Of a stretch of 64,000 nt of DNA, positions 9,042 to 17,763 are shown piece by piece (within the stretch, counting starts at the first letter, position 1; each line of letters opens with the position of its first letter). Origin of the DNA: Loktanella salsilacus (GTDB lineage: Bacteria > Pseudomonadota > Alphaproteobacteria > Rhodobacterales > Rhodobacteraceae); assembly GCF_900114485.1 (NCBI RefSeq), contig NZ_FOTF01000006.1, forward strand, positions 1-64,000. Direction: 5' to 3'. The notes below the pieces were generated by a model. That model ran no database searches and was not told where the DNA came from. It saw nothing but the letters and a program-made list of their open reading frames with translations. A program made the position numbers and the translations under genes.

Positions 9042-10205
9042 ATGCCCGTTAAGAACCGCTTTGCCGAACTGCTGCCCGATATCACCGCAATCCGCCGTGA
9101 CCTGCACGAACACCCCGAAATCCTGTTTGAAACGCATCGCACTGCCAAAGTCGTCGCCGACCACTTAACCGCGATTGGCTGCGAAGAGGTCGTGACCGGC
9201 ATCGGCCGCACCGGCGTGGTGGGCGTGATCAAGGGCAAGACCGACACCAAAGGCCGCGTCATCGGCCTGCGCGCCGACATGGACGCGCTGCCGATTCTAG
9301 AGGCAACAGGGCTGCCCTATGCCAGCAAAACCCCCGGCGCGATGCATGCCTGCGGCCACGACGGCCACACGGCCATGCTGATGGGCGCAGCGCAATATCT
9401 GGCGGAAACGCGCAATTTCGACGGCACGGTCGTCGTGATCTTTCAGCCCGCCGAAGAAGGCGGCGCGGGCGGCAAGGAAATGTGCGACGACGGCATGATG
9501 GACCGCTGGAACATCGACGAGGTCTACGGCATGCATAACTGGCCCGGCATGCCGCTGGGCACGTTCGGCATCCGTACAGGCGCGTTTTTCGCCGCGACCG
9601 ATCAGTTTGAAATCACCGTAGAGGGGAAGGGCGGCCACGCGGCCAAGCCGCAGGAAACCATCGACAGCACGCTGATCGCGTCCCACGTCGTCGTCGCCCT
9701 GCAATCCATCGCGTCCCGCAACGCCGATCCGACCGATCAGGTTGTGGTGTCTGTGACCAGCATCGAAAGCTCCTCCAAAGCGTTTAACGTGATCGCCCAG
9801 CGGGTCATGCTAAAGGGCACCGTGCGCACGATGTCCAAAGACATGCGCGCCTTGGCTGAAACCCGGCTAAAGGCCTTGGCGGAAGGCACCGCAAGTGCCT
9901 TTGGCGCAAAGGCCGATGTGAACTACATCAAAGGCTACCCCGTCATGGTCAACAGCCCGGAGCAGACAGAGTTTGCTGCAGACATAGCCCGCAGCGTATC
10001 GGGCGATTGCACGGAGGCGCCTTTGGTGATGGGCGGCGAGGACTTTGCCTTTATGCTTGAAGAGCGTCCGGGGGCCTACATCTTGGTCGGCAACGGCGAA
10101 GGGGCCAGTGTGCACCACCCCGAATACAATTTTAACGACGATGTGATTCCGGCCGGCTGCAGCTGGTGGGCCGAGATTGTCGAAAAGCGGATGCCTGCGG
10201 CTTAA
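9042..10205 (+). CDS. M20 family amidohydrolase (hippurate hydrolase / N-acyl amino acid amidohydrolase type)
   Basis: 387-residue metal-dependent amidohydrolase of the HipO/IAA-amino-acid hydrolase group, cleaving amides such as N-acyl or N-aroyl amino acids. Recognisable signatures: RRDLHEHPEILFETHRTA at the N-terminus, LRADMDALPI, MHACGHDGHTAMLMG with metal-ligand histidines, and VIFQPAEEGGAGGKEM with the catalytic Glu pair. HHPEYNFNDD near the end is the C-terminal ligand region. The start has GGAGAG upstream. It follows the oxidase gene after 66 bp on the same strand and likely belongs to the same catabolic unit; the exact substrate is not readable. Confidence 0.9.
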   Translation: MPVKNRFAELLPDITAIRRDLHEHPEILFETHRTAKVVADHLTAIGCEEVVTGIGRTGVVGVIKGKTDTKGRVIGLRADMDALPILEATGLPYASKTPGAMHACGHDGHTAMLMGAAQYLAETRNFDGTVVVIFQPAEEGGAGGKEMCDDGMMDRWNIDEVYGMHNWPGMPLGTFGIRTGAFFAATDQFEITVEGKGGHAAKPQETIDSTLIASHVVVALQSIASRNADPTDQVVVSVTSIESSSKAFNVIAQRVMLKGTVRTMSKDMRALAETRLKALAEGTASAFGAKADVNYIKGYPVMVNSPEQTEFAADIARSVSGDCTEAPLVMGGEDFAFMLEERPGAYILVGNGEGASVHHPEYNFNDDVIPAGCSWWAEIVEKRMPAA

Positions 10206-10210
10206 AGGAT

Positions 10211-10231
10211 TTGCCCTGCGCTGCAGGGCAA
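10211..10231 (+). terminator. Hairpin after the amidohydrolase gene
   Basis: TTGCCCTGC pairs perfectly with GCAGGGCAA around a 3-base loop, 5 bp after the stop codon. There is no T-run, so this may be Rho-assisted or simply mRNA-stabilising. Confidence 0.45.
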
Positions 10232-10345
10232 GCCTCCGGCGGGGATATTTGTAAAACAGAGAGGGGGGCGGTTTCGCGTCGGCGGGGCCGCCCTTCTTCT
10301 GGTTGAAAATACCTTCGGGGGTCTGGGGGCAGACAGCCCCCAGTT
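10231..10345. repeat. Roseobacter-type intergenic repeat, copy A
   Basis: Intergenic segment with GCCTCCGGCGGGGATATTTG at its left. At its right, read on the minus strand, is a GGGGGC-AGACA-like hairpin (10323-10343, stem CTGGGGGC/GCCCCCAG) followed by GACCCCCGAAGGTATTTTCA and ACCAGAAGAAG. The right half is the reverse complement of the element at 14331-14378. Similar GCCTCCGGCGGGG-ATATTT blocks are common between genes in Rhodobacteraceae. Confidence 0.5.
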
Positions 10346-10352
10346 GTAGGGT

Positions 10353-11420
10353 TCAATCAGTGCTGCTGCTAAGAAGCTTGCGATAGATCGCGATCAGCGA
10401 TTGGGCTTCATCGTTGATGCGAAAGCCATCCTCGGCGCGGGGGCGGCAGGCGGCTTGCCAGCGCGTCAGGCTTGCGGGGTCGGACAGCACGTTGTCCAGC
10501 GCGGCGATCAGCGCGGGGGTGTCGTCAGTGGGAATGACGGTGCCTGTGACGCCCTCGCCTACGATTTCAGCGAAAGCCCCTGTGCGGGTCGCGATGGAGG
10601 GCACGCCGCAGGCCATGGCTTCAAGCGGGGTCAGGCCGAAGCCTTCGTGGCGTTGCGGCGCGACGTAAAGGTCAAGGGCGGCATACCACGGGGCGGTGGC
10701 GTCAGCGGGGACTTCGGGCAGGAACCGCAGGCGATTTACCAGCTTGTGGCCTTGGACGCGGTCGCGCAAGGCTTGCAAGAATGGGGTGTCGCGGCCCACG
10801 GCGCGGCCCATGACAAGACCGACCGCGTTCGGGTGGCGGGGAAGGACGTCGAGCATCGCCTCGACAAAGATATCGGTGCCTTTGGATTCGCGAATGCGGC
10901 CGTAGCAGCCGATCAGCAGGGCATCCTGCGGCAGGCCAAGACGCGCGCGCAGGGCGGCTTTGTCCGCGCTGGGGGCGAAGGTGTCTGTGTCGATGCCGTG
11001 GTGGATCACGGTGCTTGGCACCTTCAGATAGGCTTGCGTCAAAGCAGAGGTGGCAACGACGGCGTCCATCTGGCCGATCAACCAGCGGGTCAGGCCGGTG
11101 TGCTGCCGCTGCGAGGCGGAGGTGAACATGAGTTGCAAGTCTTTGCGCAGCAGATATTTTAGGCCAAGCCCCGCGATCATTTCGATATTGCGGCGGGCGT
11201 GCCAGACGCGGGGGCCGCCGCCGGGGCCTTGGCGGGACATCGTCAGCAGGCGGCGCAGCGGGATTTGTGGCACGCTGGCGGGTAGAACTGGGCCGGTCGC
11301 GGCAATGGCGATATCGCGCGACTGCAGCGGCACGAGGCGCAGCACGGTGGAGGTTACGCCAGAAAGCCTGCGTTTCAGGTTCGGTGCGATCACTGAAATC
11401 GCGCTTGGATCACGGATCAT
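10353..11420 (-). CDS. Family 1/4 glycosyltransferase, probable LPS core mannosyltransferase (LpcC-like)
   Basis: 355-residue GT-B fold glycosyltransferase acting at the cytoplasmic face on the lipid A-core. The N-terminal half (VIAPNLKRRLSGVTSTVLRL, RVWHARRNIEM) resembles the rhizobial core mannosyltransferase LpcC, as I remember that family. The C-terminal nucleotide-sugar domain has the EX7E signature in EGFGLTPLEAMACGVP. It is the last of three minus-strand genes and overlaps the waaA stop by 4 bp (ATGA), which fits a role adding the first sugar to Kdo. Donor and acceptor are inferred from context only. Confidence 0.85.
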   Translation of the reverse strand: MIRDPSAISVIAPNLKRRLSGVTSTVLRLVPLQSRDIAIAATGPVLPASVPQIPLRRLLTMSRQGPGGGPRVWHARRNIEMIAGLGLKYLLRKDLQLMFTSASQRQHTGLTRWLIGQMDAVVATSALTQAYLKVPSTVIHHGIDTDTFAPSADKAALRARLGLPQDALLIGCYGRIRESKGTDIFVEAMLDVLPRHPNAVGLVMGRAVGRDTPFLQALRDRVQGHKLVNRLRFLPEVPADATAPWYAALDLYVAPQRHEGFGLTPLEAMACGVPSIATRTGAFAEIVGEGVTGTVIPTDDTPALIAALDNVLSDPASLTRWQAACRPRAEDGFRINDEAQSLIAIYRKLLSSSTD

Positions 11421-12697
11421 GCGGTGTCCTTTGCGGGCAGCAGGGCGGTCAATTCTGCGGCGATACGGGCAAGGTCGCCCTTTTGGGCGGCGGCGCAGGC
11501 GGCAGCATTGGATGCCATGTCGCGGGCGATCTGAGGATCGTTCAGCATCGTGCGTAGGGCGTCCGTCAGCTGCTGCGGCTTCAGGCCCGAGGTGGCACCG
11601 CGCGCCTCTGCCAGCATGTGCCAGTCAGCGGCGCAATTGTTCAGGTTTGCCCCCGTCAGCAGGGCGGTGCCCAAGGGGGCGGCCTCCCACGGATTATGGC
11701 CGCCGTTGGGGGTGAGCGATCCGCCAATGAAGGTCAGGGGCGCGGTGCGGTACCAAAGTCCCATCTCTCCCAATGTGTCGGCCAGATAGACCTGCGCGGT
11801 GGGGGTGTCCCCGTCGCTGCGGCGGGTCAGGGTCAGGCCTGCGTCCGCGATCAACTGGGCGATGCGGTCCGCGCGGTCGGGGTGGCGGGGGGCGAGGATC
11901 AGGCACAGGTCCGGCGATGTGGCCAGCAATGCTTTGTGAACGTCCAGCAGCAAGGTTTCTTCGCCCGCGTGGGTGGATGCGGCAAGCCAGCGGGGGCGGG
12001 GGCCCAGGGCGCTGTTCATCTGCGCGAGGGTATTTGGGTCGGCGGATGGCGGCGCTGCGGCGGCCTTTAGGTTCGCGCCGGTGCGGATGCGGCCTGGCGT
12101 GACGCCAAGGCTGCGCAGGCCTGTCGCCACAGCCTCTGTCTGGGCGATGATCAACGTGAGCTGGCCCAGCAGCCAACCTGCCGAGGCCCCGAGTTTCTGC
12201 CAACGCGCCAGCGCGCGCGGCGACAGGCGGGCATTCAGCAGCACAACCGGGCAAGGGGCGGTGGCGATCATCTGAGGCCAGATTTCGGATTCCATCAGCA
12301 CCAGCAGATCGGGCTGCCAATGGGCATTGAACCGGCGCAGGGCGGCGGCGCTGTCCAAAGGGGCAAACTGGTGAATGCACCCCTGCGGCAGGCGCTGCGC
12401 CAAGATTTGCGCGCTGGTGGCGGTGCCCGATGTCACAAGGATTGTCGGCGCGTCCGGCTGGTCCAGCAGCGCTGCGATCACAGGCAGGGCAGAGAGGCTT
12501 TCGCCAACAGAGGCACCGTGAAACCAGATCAGCCGTCCGGCGGGGCGCGGCAGCGTGGCATGGCCCAGCCGTTCGCGCGTGCGCGCCGGGGCGGTACCGT
12601 GGGCAATCAGGCGGTCGCGGACGCGGCGAAACAGCAACGGCGCTGCGACATTCGCAACCCGCCCGTAGACGCGCAAGGCCATGGGCGGGCGTGTCAC
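11417..12697 (-). CDS. waaA: 3-deoxy-D-manno-octulosonic acid (Kdo) transferase
   Basis: 426-residue membrane-associated transferase that adds Kdo from CMP-Kdo to lipid IVA. The N-terminal Glycos_transf_N domain holds WFHGASVGESLSALPVI with the probable catalytic Glu66. The CMP-Kdo-binding half contains GGSLTPNGGHNPWEAAPLG, a strong family signature. The start is the GTG at 12697, one base after the moaA stop; the ATG at 12682 is an alternative. A short hydrophobic stretch at the N-terminus is typical. It is coupled to the downstream core glycosyltransferase gene. Confidence 0.93.
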   Translation of the reverse strand: MTRPPMALRVYGRVANVAAPLLFRRVRDRLIAHGTAPARTRERLGHATLPRPAGRLIWFHGASVGESLSALPVIAALLDQPDAPTILVTSGTATSAQILAQRLPQGCIHQFAPLDSAAALRRFNAHWQPDLLVLMESEIWPQMIATAPCPVVLLNARLSPRALARWQKLGASAGWLLGQLTLIIAQTEAVATGLRSLGVTPGRIRTGANLKAAAAPPSADPNTLAQMNSALGPRPRWLAASTHAGEETLLLDVHKALLATSPDLCLILAPRHPDRADRIAQLIADAGLTLTRRSDGDTPTAQVYLADTLGEMGLWYRTAPLTFIGGSLTPNGGHNPWEAAPLGTALLTGANLNNCAADWHMLAEARGATSGLKPQQLTDALRTMLNDPQIARDMASNAAACAAAQKGDLARIAAELTALLPAKDTA

Positions 12698-12698
12698 G

Positions 12699-13703
12699 TC
12701 AGCCGCCAGTGTGGCTCATGTGGCGACTGACTTGGCCATCGACCGTTTGGCGCGAATAGTCGAAATCGTGGCCCTTGGGTTTCAGCGCAATGGCGGCGCG
12801 GATGGCGTCATCCAGCACGGTATCGGATTCGGATGACCGCAGCGGACCGCGCAGGTCAGAGTGACCCTCTTGCCCTAGACAGGTATAGATCTCGCCAGTG
12901 CAGGTGATGCGGACGCGGTTACAGGATTCGCAGAAGTTATGGGTCATTGGCGTGATAAAGCCGATCTTTTGACCGGTTTCCTCAAGCCGCACATAACGGG
13001 CCGGGCCGCCGGAGTTATCGGGCAGGTCCGTCACGGTATACTGACCCGCGAGGTCCGCACGCAGGTCTTTGAGGGACCAGAACTGGCCGATGCGATCCTC
13101 GTTGCCGATATCGCCCATGGGCATCACCTCGATAAAGGTCATGTCGATGTCGCGGGACGCGGCCCATTCGGTCATGGTGAACAGCTCGTCCTCGTTAAAG
13201 TCCTTCAGCGCGACGGCGTTGATCTTGACGCGCAGACCAGCAGCTTGGGCCGCGTCAATGCCGCGCAGGACCTGCGGCAGACGTCCCCAGCGGGTGACGC
13301 GGGCGAACTTATCCTCGTCCAGCGTATCGAGCGAGACATTCACCCGGCGCACGCCAGCGGCGTAAAGGTCGGCGGCAAAGCGTTCCAGCTGGCTGCCGTT
13401 GGTCGTCAGCGTCAACTCTTTGAGAGCGCCGCTTTCCAGATGCCGGGACATGGCGCGGAAAAAGGTCATGATTTCGCGGCGCACCAAAGGCTCGCCGCCG
13501 GTAATGCGCAGCTTTTCAACGCCAAGACGGACAAAGGCGGAACACATGCGATCCAGCTCTTCCAGCGTCAGCAGCTCCTTTTTGGGTAAAAAGGTCATGT
13601 TTTCCGACATGCAATAGACGCAGCGAAAATCGCAACGGTCCGTCACAGAGACGCGCAGATAACGGATCGCGCGGGCGAAAGGGTCTATCAATGGTGCATT
13701 CAT
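12699..13703 (-). CDS. moaA: GTP 3',8-cyclase (molybdenum cofactor biosynthesis protein A)
   Basis: 334-residue radical SAM enzyme catalysing the first step of molybdopterin synthesis from GTP. The N-terminal [4Fe-4S]/SAM site is Cys24, Cys28 and Cys31 in [14 protein letters not shown]. The C-terminal second cluster is [18 protein letters not shown]. The C-terminus ends in the conserved Gly-Gly. Start ATG at 13703 gives the family-typical [20 protein letters not shown]; a longer frame to 13754 is not supported. It heads a minus-strand operon with waaA and a glycosyltransferase, which is an unrelated pathway. Divergent from a lipoprotein gene by 87 bp. Confidence 0.96.
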   Translation of the reverse strand: MNAPLIDPFARAIRYLRVSVTDRCDFRCVYCMSENMTFLPKKELLTLEELDRMCSAFVRLGVEKLRITGGEPLVRREIMTFFRAMSRHLESGALKELTLTTNGSQLERFAADLYAAGVRRVNVSLDTLDEDKFARVTRWGRLPQVLRGIDAAQAAGLRVKINAVALKDFNEDELFTMTEWAASRDIDMTFIEVMPMGDIGNEDRIGQFWSLKDLRADLAGQYTVTDLPDNSGGPARYVRLEETGQKIGFITPMTHNFCESCNRVRITCTGEIYTCLGQEGHSDLRGPLRSSESDTVLDDAIRAAIALKPKGHDFDYSRQTVDGQVSRHMSHTGG

Positions 13704-13790
13704 AAACATGAACCTAGGGCTGCGCGCATGTCTGCGCAAGGACAAGGCGGGCACTTGTCAGTTTTGTGCACGGGTCATAGCGTGAGGCCC

Positions 13791-14273
13791 ATGAGAATCC
13801 TGTTATTGATCCCCGCCTTCGCCCTGTCCGCCTGTGAGGCGATGATGGTCCCCGCCGCCGCAACAGCCCCCGCTGCTGCGCCAGTGAATGCAGTCGCCAC
13901 ACCTGCGCCGACGCTAGACCCCACACCGCCGCCGCGCCCGCCCGCCGCCGCGCGCACTGTCGATCAGTTCGACACAACGAGCGCCGCCGACAAGGCCGAG
14001 GCTTTGGACGTTAAGGTGGATGCGCCGGTATCTGCGCTGGGCACCACGCAAGCAACGCTTGGCCCGCCCGCAGAGCCGGGCATCTGGATGAAAACGCCCT
14101 TGGTTAAGGCCTTGGTGATGGGACGGGTGTCCTACAACGGCAAAGACGCGAATGTTGAACTGCGCCCCTCTGGCGGGGCTGCCGGGTCTGGCAGTCAGAT
14201 TTCGCTGGCGGCGATGCGGTTGCTGGACATTCCACTGACGGATATCGCGGAAGTTACGGTTTACGCCCAGTAG
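13791..14273 (+). CDS. Proline/alanine-rich lipoprotein of unknown function
   Basis: 160-residue predicted lipoprotein. The start at ATG 13791 gives a short signal peptide with lipobox LSAC (MRILLLIPAFALSAC), so Cys15 would be lipidated. Residues about 20-60 are Ala/Pro-rich with a polyproline stretch (TPPPRPP), probably a flexible spacer. A compact C-terminal region from about residue 85 (EPGIWMKTPLVKALVMGRV) looks folded. The function is not recognised. It is transcribed alone, divergent from moaA. A longer upstream frame would lose the signal peptide and is rejected. Confidence 0.72.
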   Translation: MRILLLIPAFALSACEAMMVPAAATAPAAAPVNAVATPAPTLDPTPPPRPPAAARTVDQFDTTSAADKAEALDVKVDAPVSALGTTQATLGPPAEPGIWMKTPLVKALVMGRVSYNGKDANVELRPSGGAAGSGSQISLAAMRLLDIPLTDIAEVTVYAQ

Positions 14274-14330
14274 TTTAAGCGCAGTAATTTGCGCGCAGTA
14301 AGGTGGCTGGCGGCCCCGCCCGCCACCCCT

Positions 14331-14378
14331 TTCGGGGCTTTGCCCCGGACCCCAAGGTATTTTTGACCAGAAGAAGGG
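14331..14378 (+). repeat. Roseobacter-type intergenic repeat, copy B
   Basis: TTCGGGGCTTTGCCCCGGAC (hairpin GGGGC-TTT-GCCCC at 14334-14346) followed by CCCAAGGTATTTTTGACCAG and AAGAAGG. This matches, in the opposite orientation, the right half of the intergenic element at 10293-10343. It lies between the ends of a plus-strand lipoprotein gene and minus-strand glmS. Confidence 0.5.
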
Positions 14379-14422
14379 TGGACGGGGTTCCGCCGGGCGG
14401 TTGCCGGCTCTGTCGTGGGTGC

Positions 14423-14459
14423 GGCCGGACCGTCTAGGCGGGGCCGGCCATTTGTTTTA
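14423..14459 (+). terminator. Hairpin with T-rich tail between convergent lipoprotein gene and glmS
   Basis: GGCCGG (14423-14428) pairs with CCGGCC (14444-14449) around a 15-base loop, followed by ATTTGTTTT. It could terminate plus-strand transcription in this convergent 184-bp region. The rest of the gap holds the repeat at 14331-14378. Confidence 0.35.
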
Positions 14460-16280
14460 CTCGACCGTGACGGATTTCGCCAGATTGCGGGGCTGGTCCA
14501 CATCCGTACCTTTGGCGATGGCGGTGTGATAGGCCAGCAGTTGCGCCGGGATTGCGTAAAGGATGGGCGCGAGGAAGTCGGGCACATCGGGCAGGATCAG
14601 GGTTTTCCACACGCCCTCTGACGCAGTGCGCGCACCTTCGGCGTCGGTGATCAGAAGCACCTTGCCGCCGCGGGCCATGACCTCTTGCATGTTAGATACG
14701 GTTTTGTCGAAAAGCGCGTCGGTCGGGGCCATGACGATGACGGGGACGGCAGGGTCGACAAGCGCGATGGGGCCGTGCTTCAACTCTCCTGAGGCATAGG
14801 CTTCAGCGTGGATATAGCTGATTTCCTTGAGCTTCAGCGCGCCCTCATGGGCGAGAGGGTACATCGCGCCGCGGCCCAGAAACAGGATGTCGCGGGCCTC
14901 TGACAGTTCTTGCGCCAGGGCTTGCGTCGCGCCTTCGATATTCAGTGCGGCGTTCATGATGCCGGGCAGGTGGCGCAGGTCGGTCAGGCGCTTGGCAAGG
15001 GTATCTTCGTCAATCTCGCCCCGATCAGCGGCGGCTTTCAGGACCAGCAGCGCCAGCGTGGTCAGCTGGCAGGTAAAGGCCTTGGTCGAGGCGACGCCGA
15101 CTTCGATGCCGGCCAAGATTGGCAGGGCCAGATCGCTTTCGCGCGCAATGGACGACTCGGGCACGTTCACGACGGACAGGATCCGGTCCGCCTTGCCCAC
15201 CATGTAGCGCAGGGCAGCAAGGGTGTCGGCGGTTTCGCCGGACTGGCTGACGAACAGCGCCACGGTGCCGCGGGTGACGGGCGGTTCGCGGTAGCGGAAT
15301 TCGGACGCGACGTCGATTTCCACCGGGATGCGTGCGATCTGTTCGAACCAGTATTTCGCGACCATGCAGGCGTAGAAGGCCGTGCCGCAGGCGACCAGCG
15401 TCAGACGCTCGACCTGTGCAAAGTCGATGCCGGGCTCGGGCAGGGTAACTTCGGTGCCAGCGGCGTTGATGTAATGGGAGAGGGCCCCTTGCAGCACGGT
15501 GGGCTGCTCGGCGATTTCCTTGGCCATGAAGTGCTTGTAGCCGGACTTGTCGACGGCGGCAGAGCCTGTCTCGATCTTTTTGCGCGGGCGGCTAACTTGT
15601 TCGCCAGCGGCATTGCGGATCTCAATGCTGGTACGGGTCACGATGGCCCAGTCGCCTTCGTCCAGATAGGTGATCGTGTCAGTCATTGGGGCCAGCGCGA
15701 TGGCGTCGGAGCCGACGAAGTTTTCGCCGTCCCCGTGGCCGATCGCCAGCGGGCTGCCTTTGCGGGCGGCGATCAGCAGGTCGTCTTCACCGTCGAACAA
15801 AAAGCACAGCGCATAGGCACCGTGCAACTGGGCGATGGTCGCGGCAGCCGCCTCGCGGGGGGATTGCCCTTGATCAAGGTGATATTGTGCCAGCAGGGCG
15901 ACGGTTTCCGTGTCGGTGTCGGTCTCATAGCTGATGCCGTTGTCGGCCAGAAAGGCGCGAAGTTCGCGAAAGTTTTCGATGATGCCGTTGTGCACGACGG
16001 CGACGCGGCCTGCGCGGTGCGGATGCGCATTGGTGACAGAGGGCACGCCGTGTGTGGCCCAGCGGGTGTGGCCAATGCCGGATTTGCCCGCGAGGGGATC
16101 ATGCACCAGCAAGTCTTGCAGGTTGACCAGCTTGCCGATGGCCCGGCGGCGGTCGAGTGTCTTGCCGTTGATCGTCGCAATCCCGGCGCTGTCATAGCCG
16201 CGATATTCAAGGCGCTTCAGCGCATCCACCAAAATGGGGGCAGCTTCGTGGTTCGACAGGACTCCGACAATACCGCACAT
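14457..16280 (-). CDS. glmS: Glutamine--fructose-6-phosphate aminotransferase (isomerizing)
   Basis: 607-residue cytoplasmic enzyme making glucosamine-6-phosphate from fructose-6-phosphate and glutamine, the entry to UDP-GlcNAc for peptidoglycan and lipid A. The N-terminal glutaminase domain begins MCGIVGVLSN with Cys2 as nucleophile, then EYRGYDSAGIA. The C-terminal half has two SIS domains (SQSGETADTLAALRYM; LGRGAMYPLAHEGALKLKEI) and ends in NLAKSVTVE, where the conserved Lys sits. Full family length. It lies 4 bp after glmU in the same operon. No riboswitch-like or ribozyme-like leader space exists between them. Confidence 0.97.
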   Translation of the reverse strand: MCGIVGVLSNHEAAPILVDALKRLEYRGYDSAGIATINGKTLDRRRAIGKLVNLQDLLVHDPLAGKSGIGHTRWATHGVPSVTNAHPHRAGRVAVVHNGIIENFRELRAFLADNGISYETDTDTETVALLAQYHLDQGQSPREAAAATIAQLHGAYALCFLFDGEDDLLIAARKGSPLAIGHGDGENFVGSDAIALAPMTDTITYLDEGDWAIVTRTSIEIRNAAGEQVSRPRKKIETGSAAVDKSGYKHFMAKEIAEQPTVLQGALSHYINAAGTEVTLPEPGIDFAQVERLTLVACGTAFYACMVAKYWFEQIARIPVEIDVASEFRYREPPVTRGTVALFVSQSGETADTLAALRYMVGKADRILSVVNVPESSIARESDLALPILAGIEVGVASTKAFTCQLTTLALLVLKAAADRGEIDEDTLAKRLTDLRHLPGIMNAALNIEGATQALAQELSEARDILFLGRGAMYPLAHEGALKLKEISYIHAEAYASGELKHGPIALVDPAVPVIVMAPTDALFDKTVSNMQEVMARGGKVLLITDAEGARTASEGVWKTLILPDVPDFLAPILYAIPAQLLAYHTAIAKGTDVDQPRNLAKSVTVE

Positions 16281-16284
16281 GGGG

Positions 16285-17634
16285 TCAGCCTTTCTTTGTG
16301 GCGGCCTTGAGGGCCTTGAGTTTACCCATCAAGCGCGCAGCGAGGCCCACCTTGTTGACTTGGGGCGCGCGGCCAAGGGCCAGATCGCCGGGGGCGACGT
16401 CGCGGGTAATGACAGAGCCTGAGCCGGTCATCGCGCCAGCGCCGACGGTGACGGGGGCGACCAGCATGGTGGACGAGCCGATGAAAGCGCCAGCGCCGAT
16501 GACGGTCTGATGCTTGAAGTAGCCGTCGTAATTGCAGGTCACGGTGCCTGCGCCGATATTGGCACCAGCGCCGATCTGCGCGTCGCCGATATAGGTCAGG
16601 TGGCTGACCTTGGCGCCTGTGTCGATCAGGGCGTTCTTGATTTCGACGAAGTTGCCGACCTTCGCGCCTTCGGCCAGTTCCGCGCCGGGGCGCAGGCGGG
16701 CGTAGGGGCCGACGACGGCACCTTGGCTGACGTGGCAGCCTTCGAGGTGGGAAAACGCGCGAATGGTTGCGCCGGATTCGACCGTCACGCCGGGGGCGAA
16801 GACGACGTAGGGCTCGATCAGCGCATCGGCACCGATATAGGTGTCATGGGCAAAGATCACCGTGTCGGGCGCAGGCATGGTGACGCCGTCGGCGATGGCA
16901 TTGCTGCGGGCGCGGCGCTGGTATTGCTGCTCTGCCGCGGCAAGCTCTGCGCGAGAGTTGATGCCAAGCGTCTCAGCCTCGTCGCAGGTGACCACGCCAG
17001 CGGACAGGCCCCGTGCGCGGGCAAGGCCAACGATGTCCGTCAGATAGTATTCACCCGAGGCGTTGTCGTTGCCGACCGCGTCGATGAGCGAGAACAGTGT
17101 ATCCGCATCGGCGCAGATGACGCCGGAGTTGCAGAGGGTGATCGCGCGGGTCGCCTCGTCTGCGTCCTTGTATTCGGTGATCGCGGCCAGTGTGTCGCCG
17201 TCCATCACAAGGCGGCCATAGCGGCCCGGATCGGCGGCGTGAAAGCCCAGCACAACGACGTCATGTTTGGCGCGGGCGGTGATCATCGAATCCAGCGTGT
17301 CGGGGCTGATGAACGGGGTGTCGCCGTAAAGCACGACCGCGTTGCCGCTAAAGCCGTCCAGCGCGGGGCGGGCTTGGGCCACAGCATGGGCGGTGCCCAG
17401 TTGTTCGGTCTGCTGCACGCAGGTGATGCGGTCGTCGAAGGATTGCGCCGCGCGTGTCACCAGATCGCCGCCATGTCCGGTGACGACAACGGTGCGGTCC
17501 GGGTCTAGCGTGCCGCCTGACTGCAGCGCGTGGATCAGCAGGGGGGCACCGGCAAGGGGGTGAAGCACCTTGGGCAGGTCGGACTGCATCCGCGTGCCCT
17601 TGCCTGCTGCAAGGACGATTAATGCCGTGTTCAT
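16285..17634 (-). CDS. glmU: Bifunctional GlcNAc-1-P uridylyltransferase / GlcN-1-P acetyltransferase
   Basis: 449-residue bifunctional enzyme that makes UDP-GlcNAc from GlcN-1-P, acetyl-CoA and UTP. The N-terminal nucleotidyltransferase domain has LAAGKGTRMQSDLPKVLHPL. The C-terminal left-handed beta-helix shows hexapeptide repeats (GAGANIGAGTVTCNYDGYFK, IGSSTMLVAPVTVGAGAMTG). I chose ATG 17634 because the conserved N-terminus MNTALIVLAAGKGTRM begins there; the frame is open to 17889 but the extension overlaps the divergent gph gene. First gene of the glmU-glmS operon. Confidence 0.96.
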   Translation of the reverse strand: MNTALIVLAAGKGTRMQSDLPKVLHPLAGAPLLIHALQSGGTLDPDRTVVVTGHGGDLVTRAAQSFDDRITCVQQTEQLGTAHAVAQARPALDGFSGNAVVLYGDTPFISPDTLDSMITARAKHDVVVLGFHAADPGRYGRLVMDGDTLAAITEYKDADEATRAITLCNSGVICADADTLFSLIDAVGNDNASGEYYLTDIVGLARARGLSAGVVTCDEAETLGINSRAELAAAEQQYQRRARSNAIADGVTMPAPDTVIFAHDTYIGADALIEPYVVFAPGVTVESGATIRAFSHLEGCHVSQGAVVGPYARLRPGAELAEGAKVGNFVEIKNALIDTGAKVSHLTYIGDAQIGAGANIGAGTVTCNYDGYFKHQTVIGAGAFIGSSTMLVAPVTVGAGAMTGSGSVITRDVAPGDLALGRAPQVNKVGLAARLMGKLKALKAATKKG

Positions 17635-17763
17635 ATGCCTGCCTTTATCATGTCGTCTTTGGCGTGGGTTGTATCCATTCCGCCTGCCGATACAAGGGAG
17701 GCGGGCGTCACGAAGGTTTACGGATCGTAACAGTGGGCGCGGGGTGACACAGGGATTTACGAC

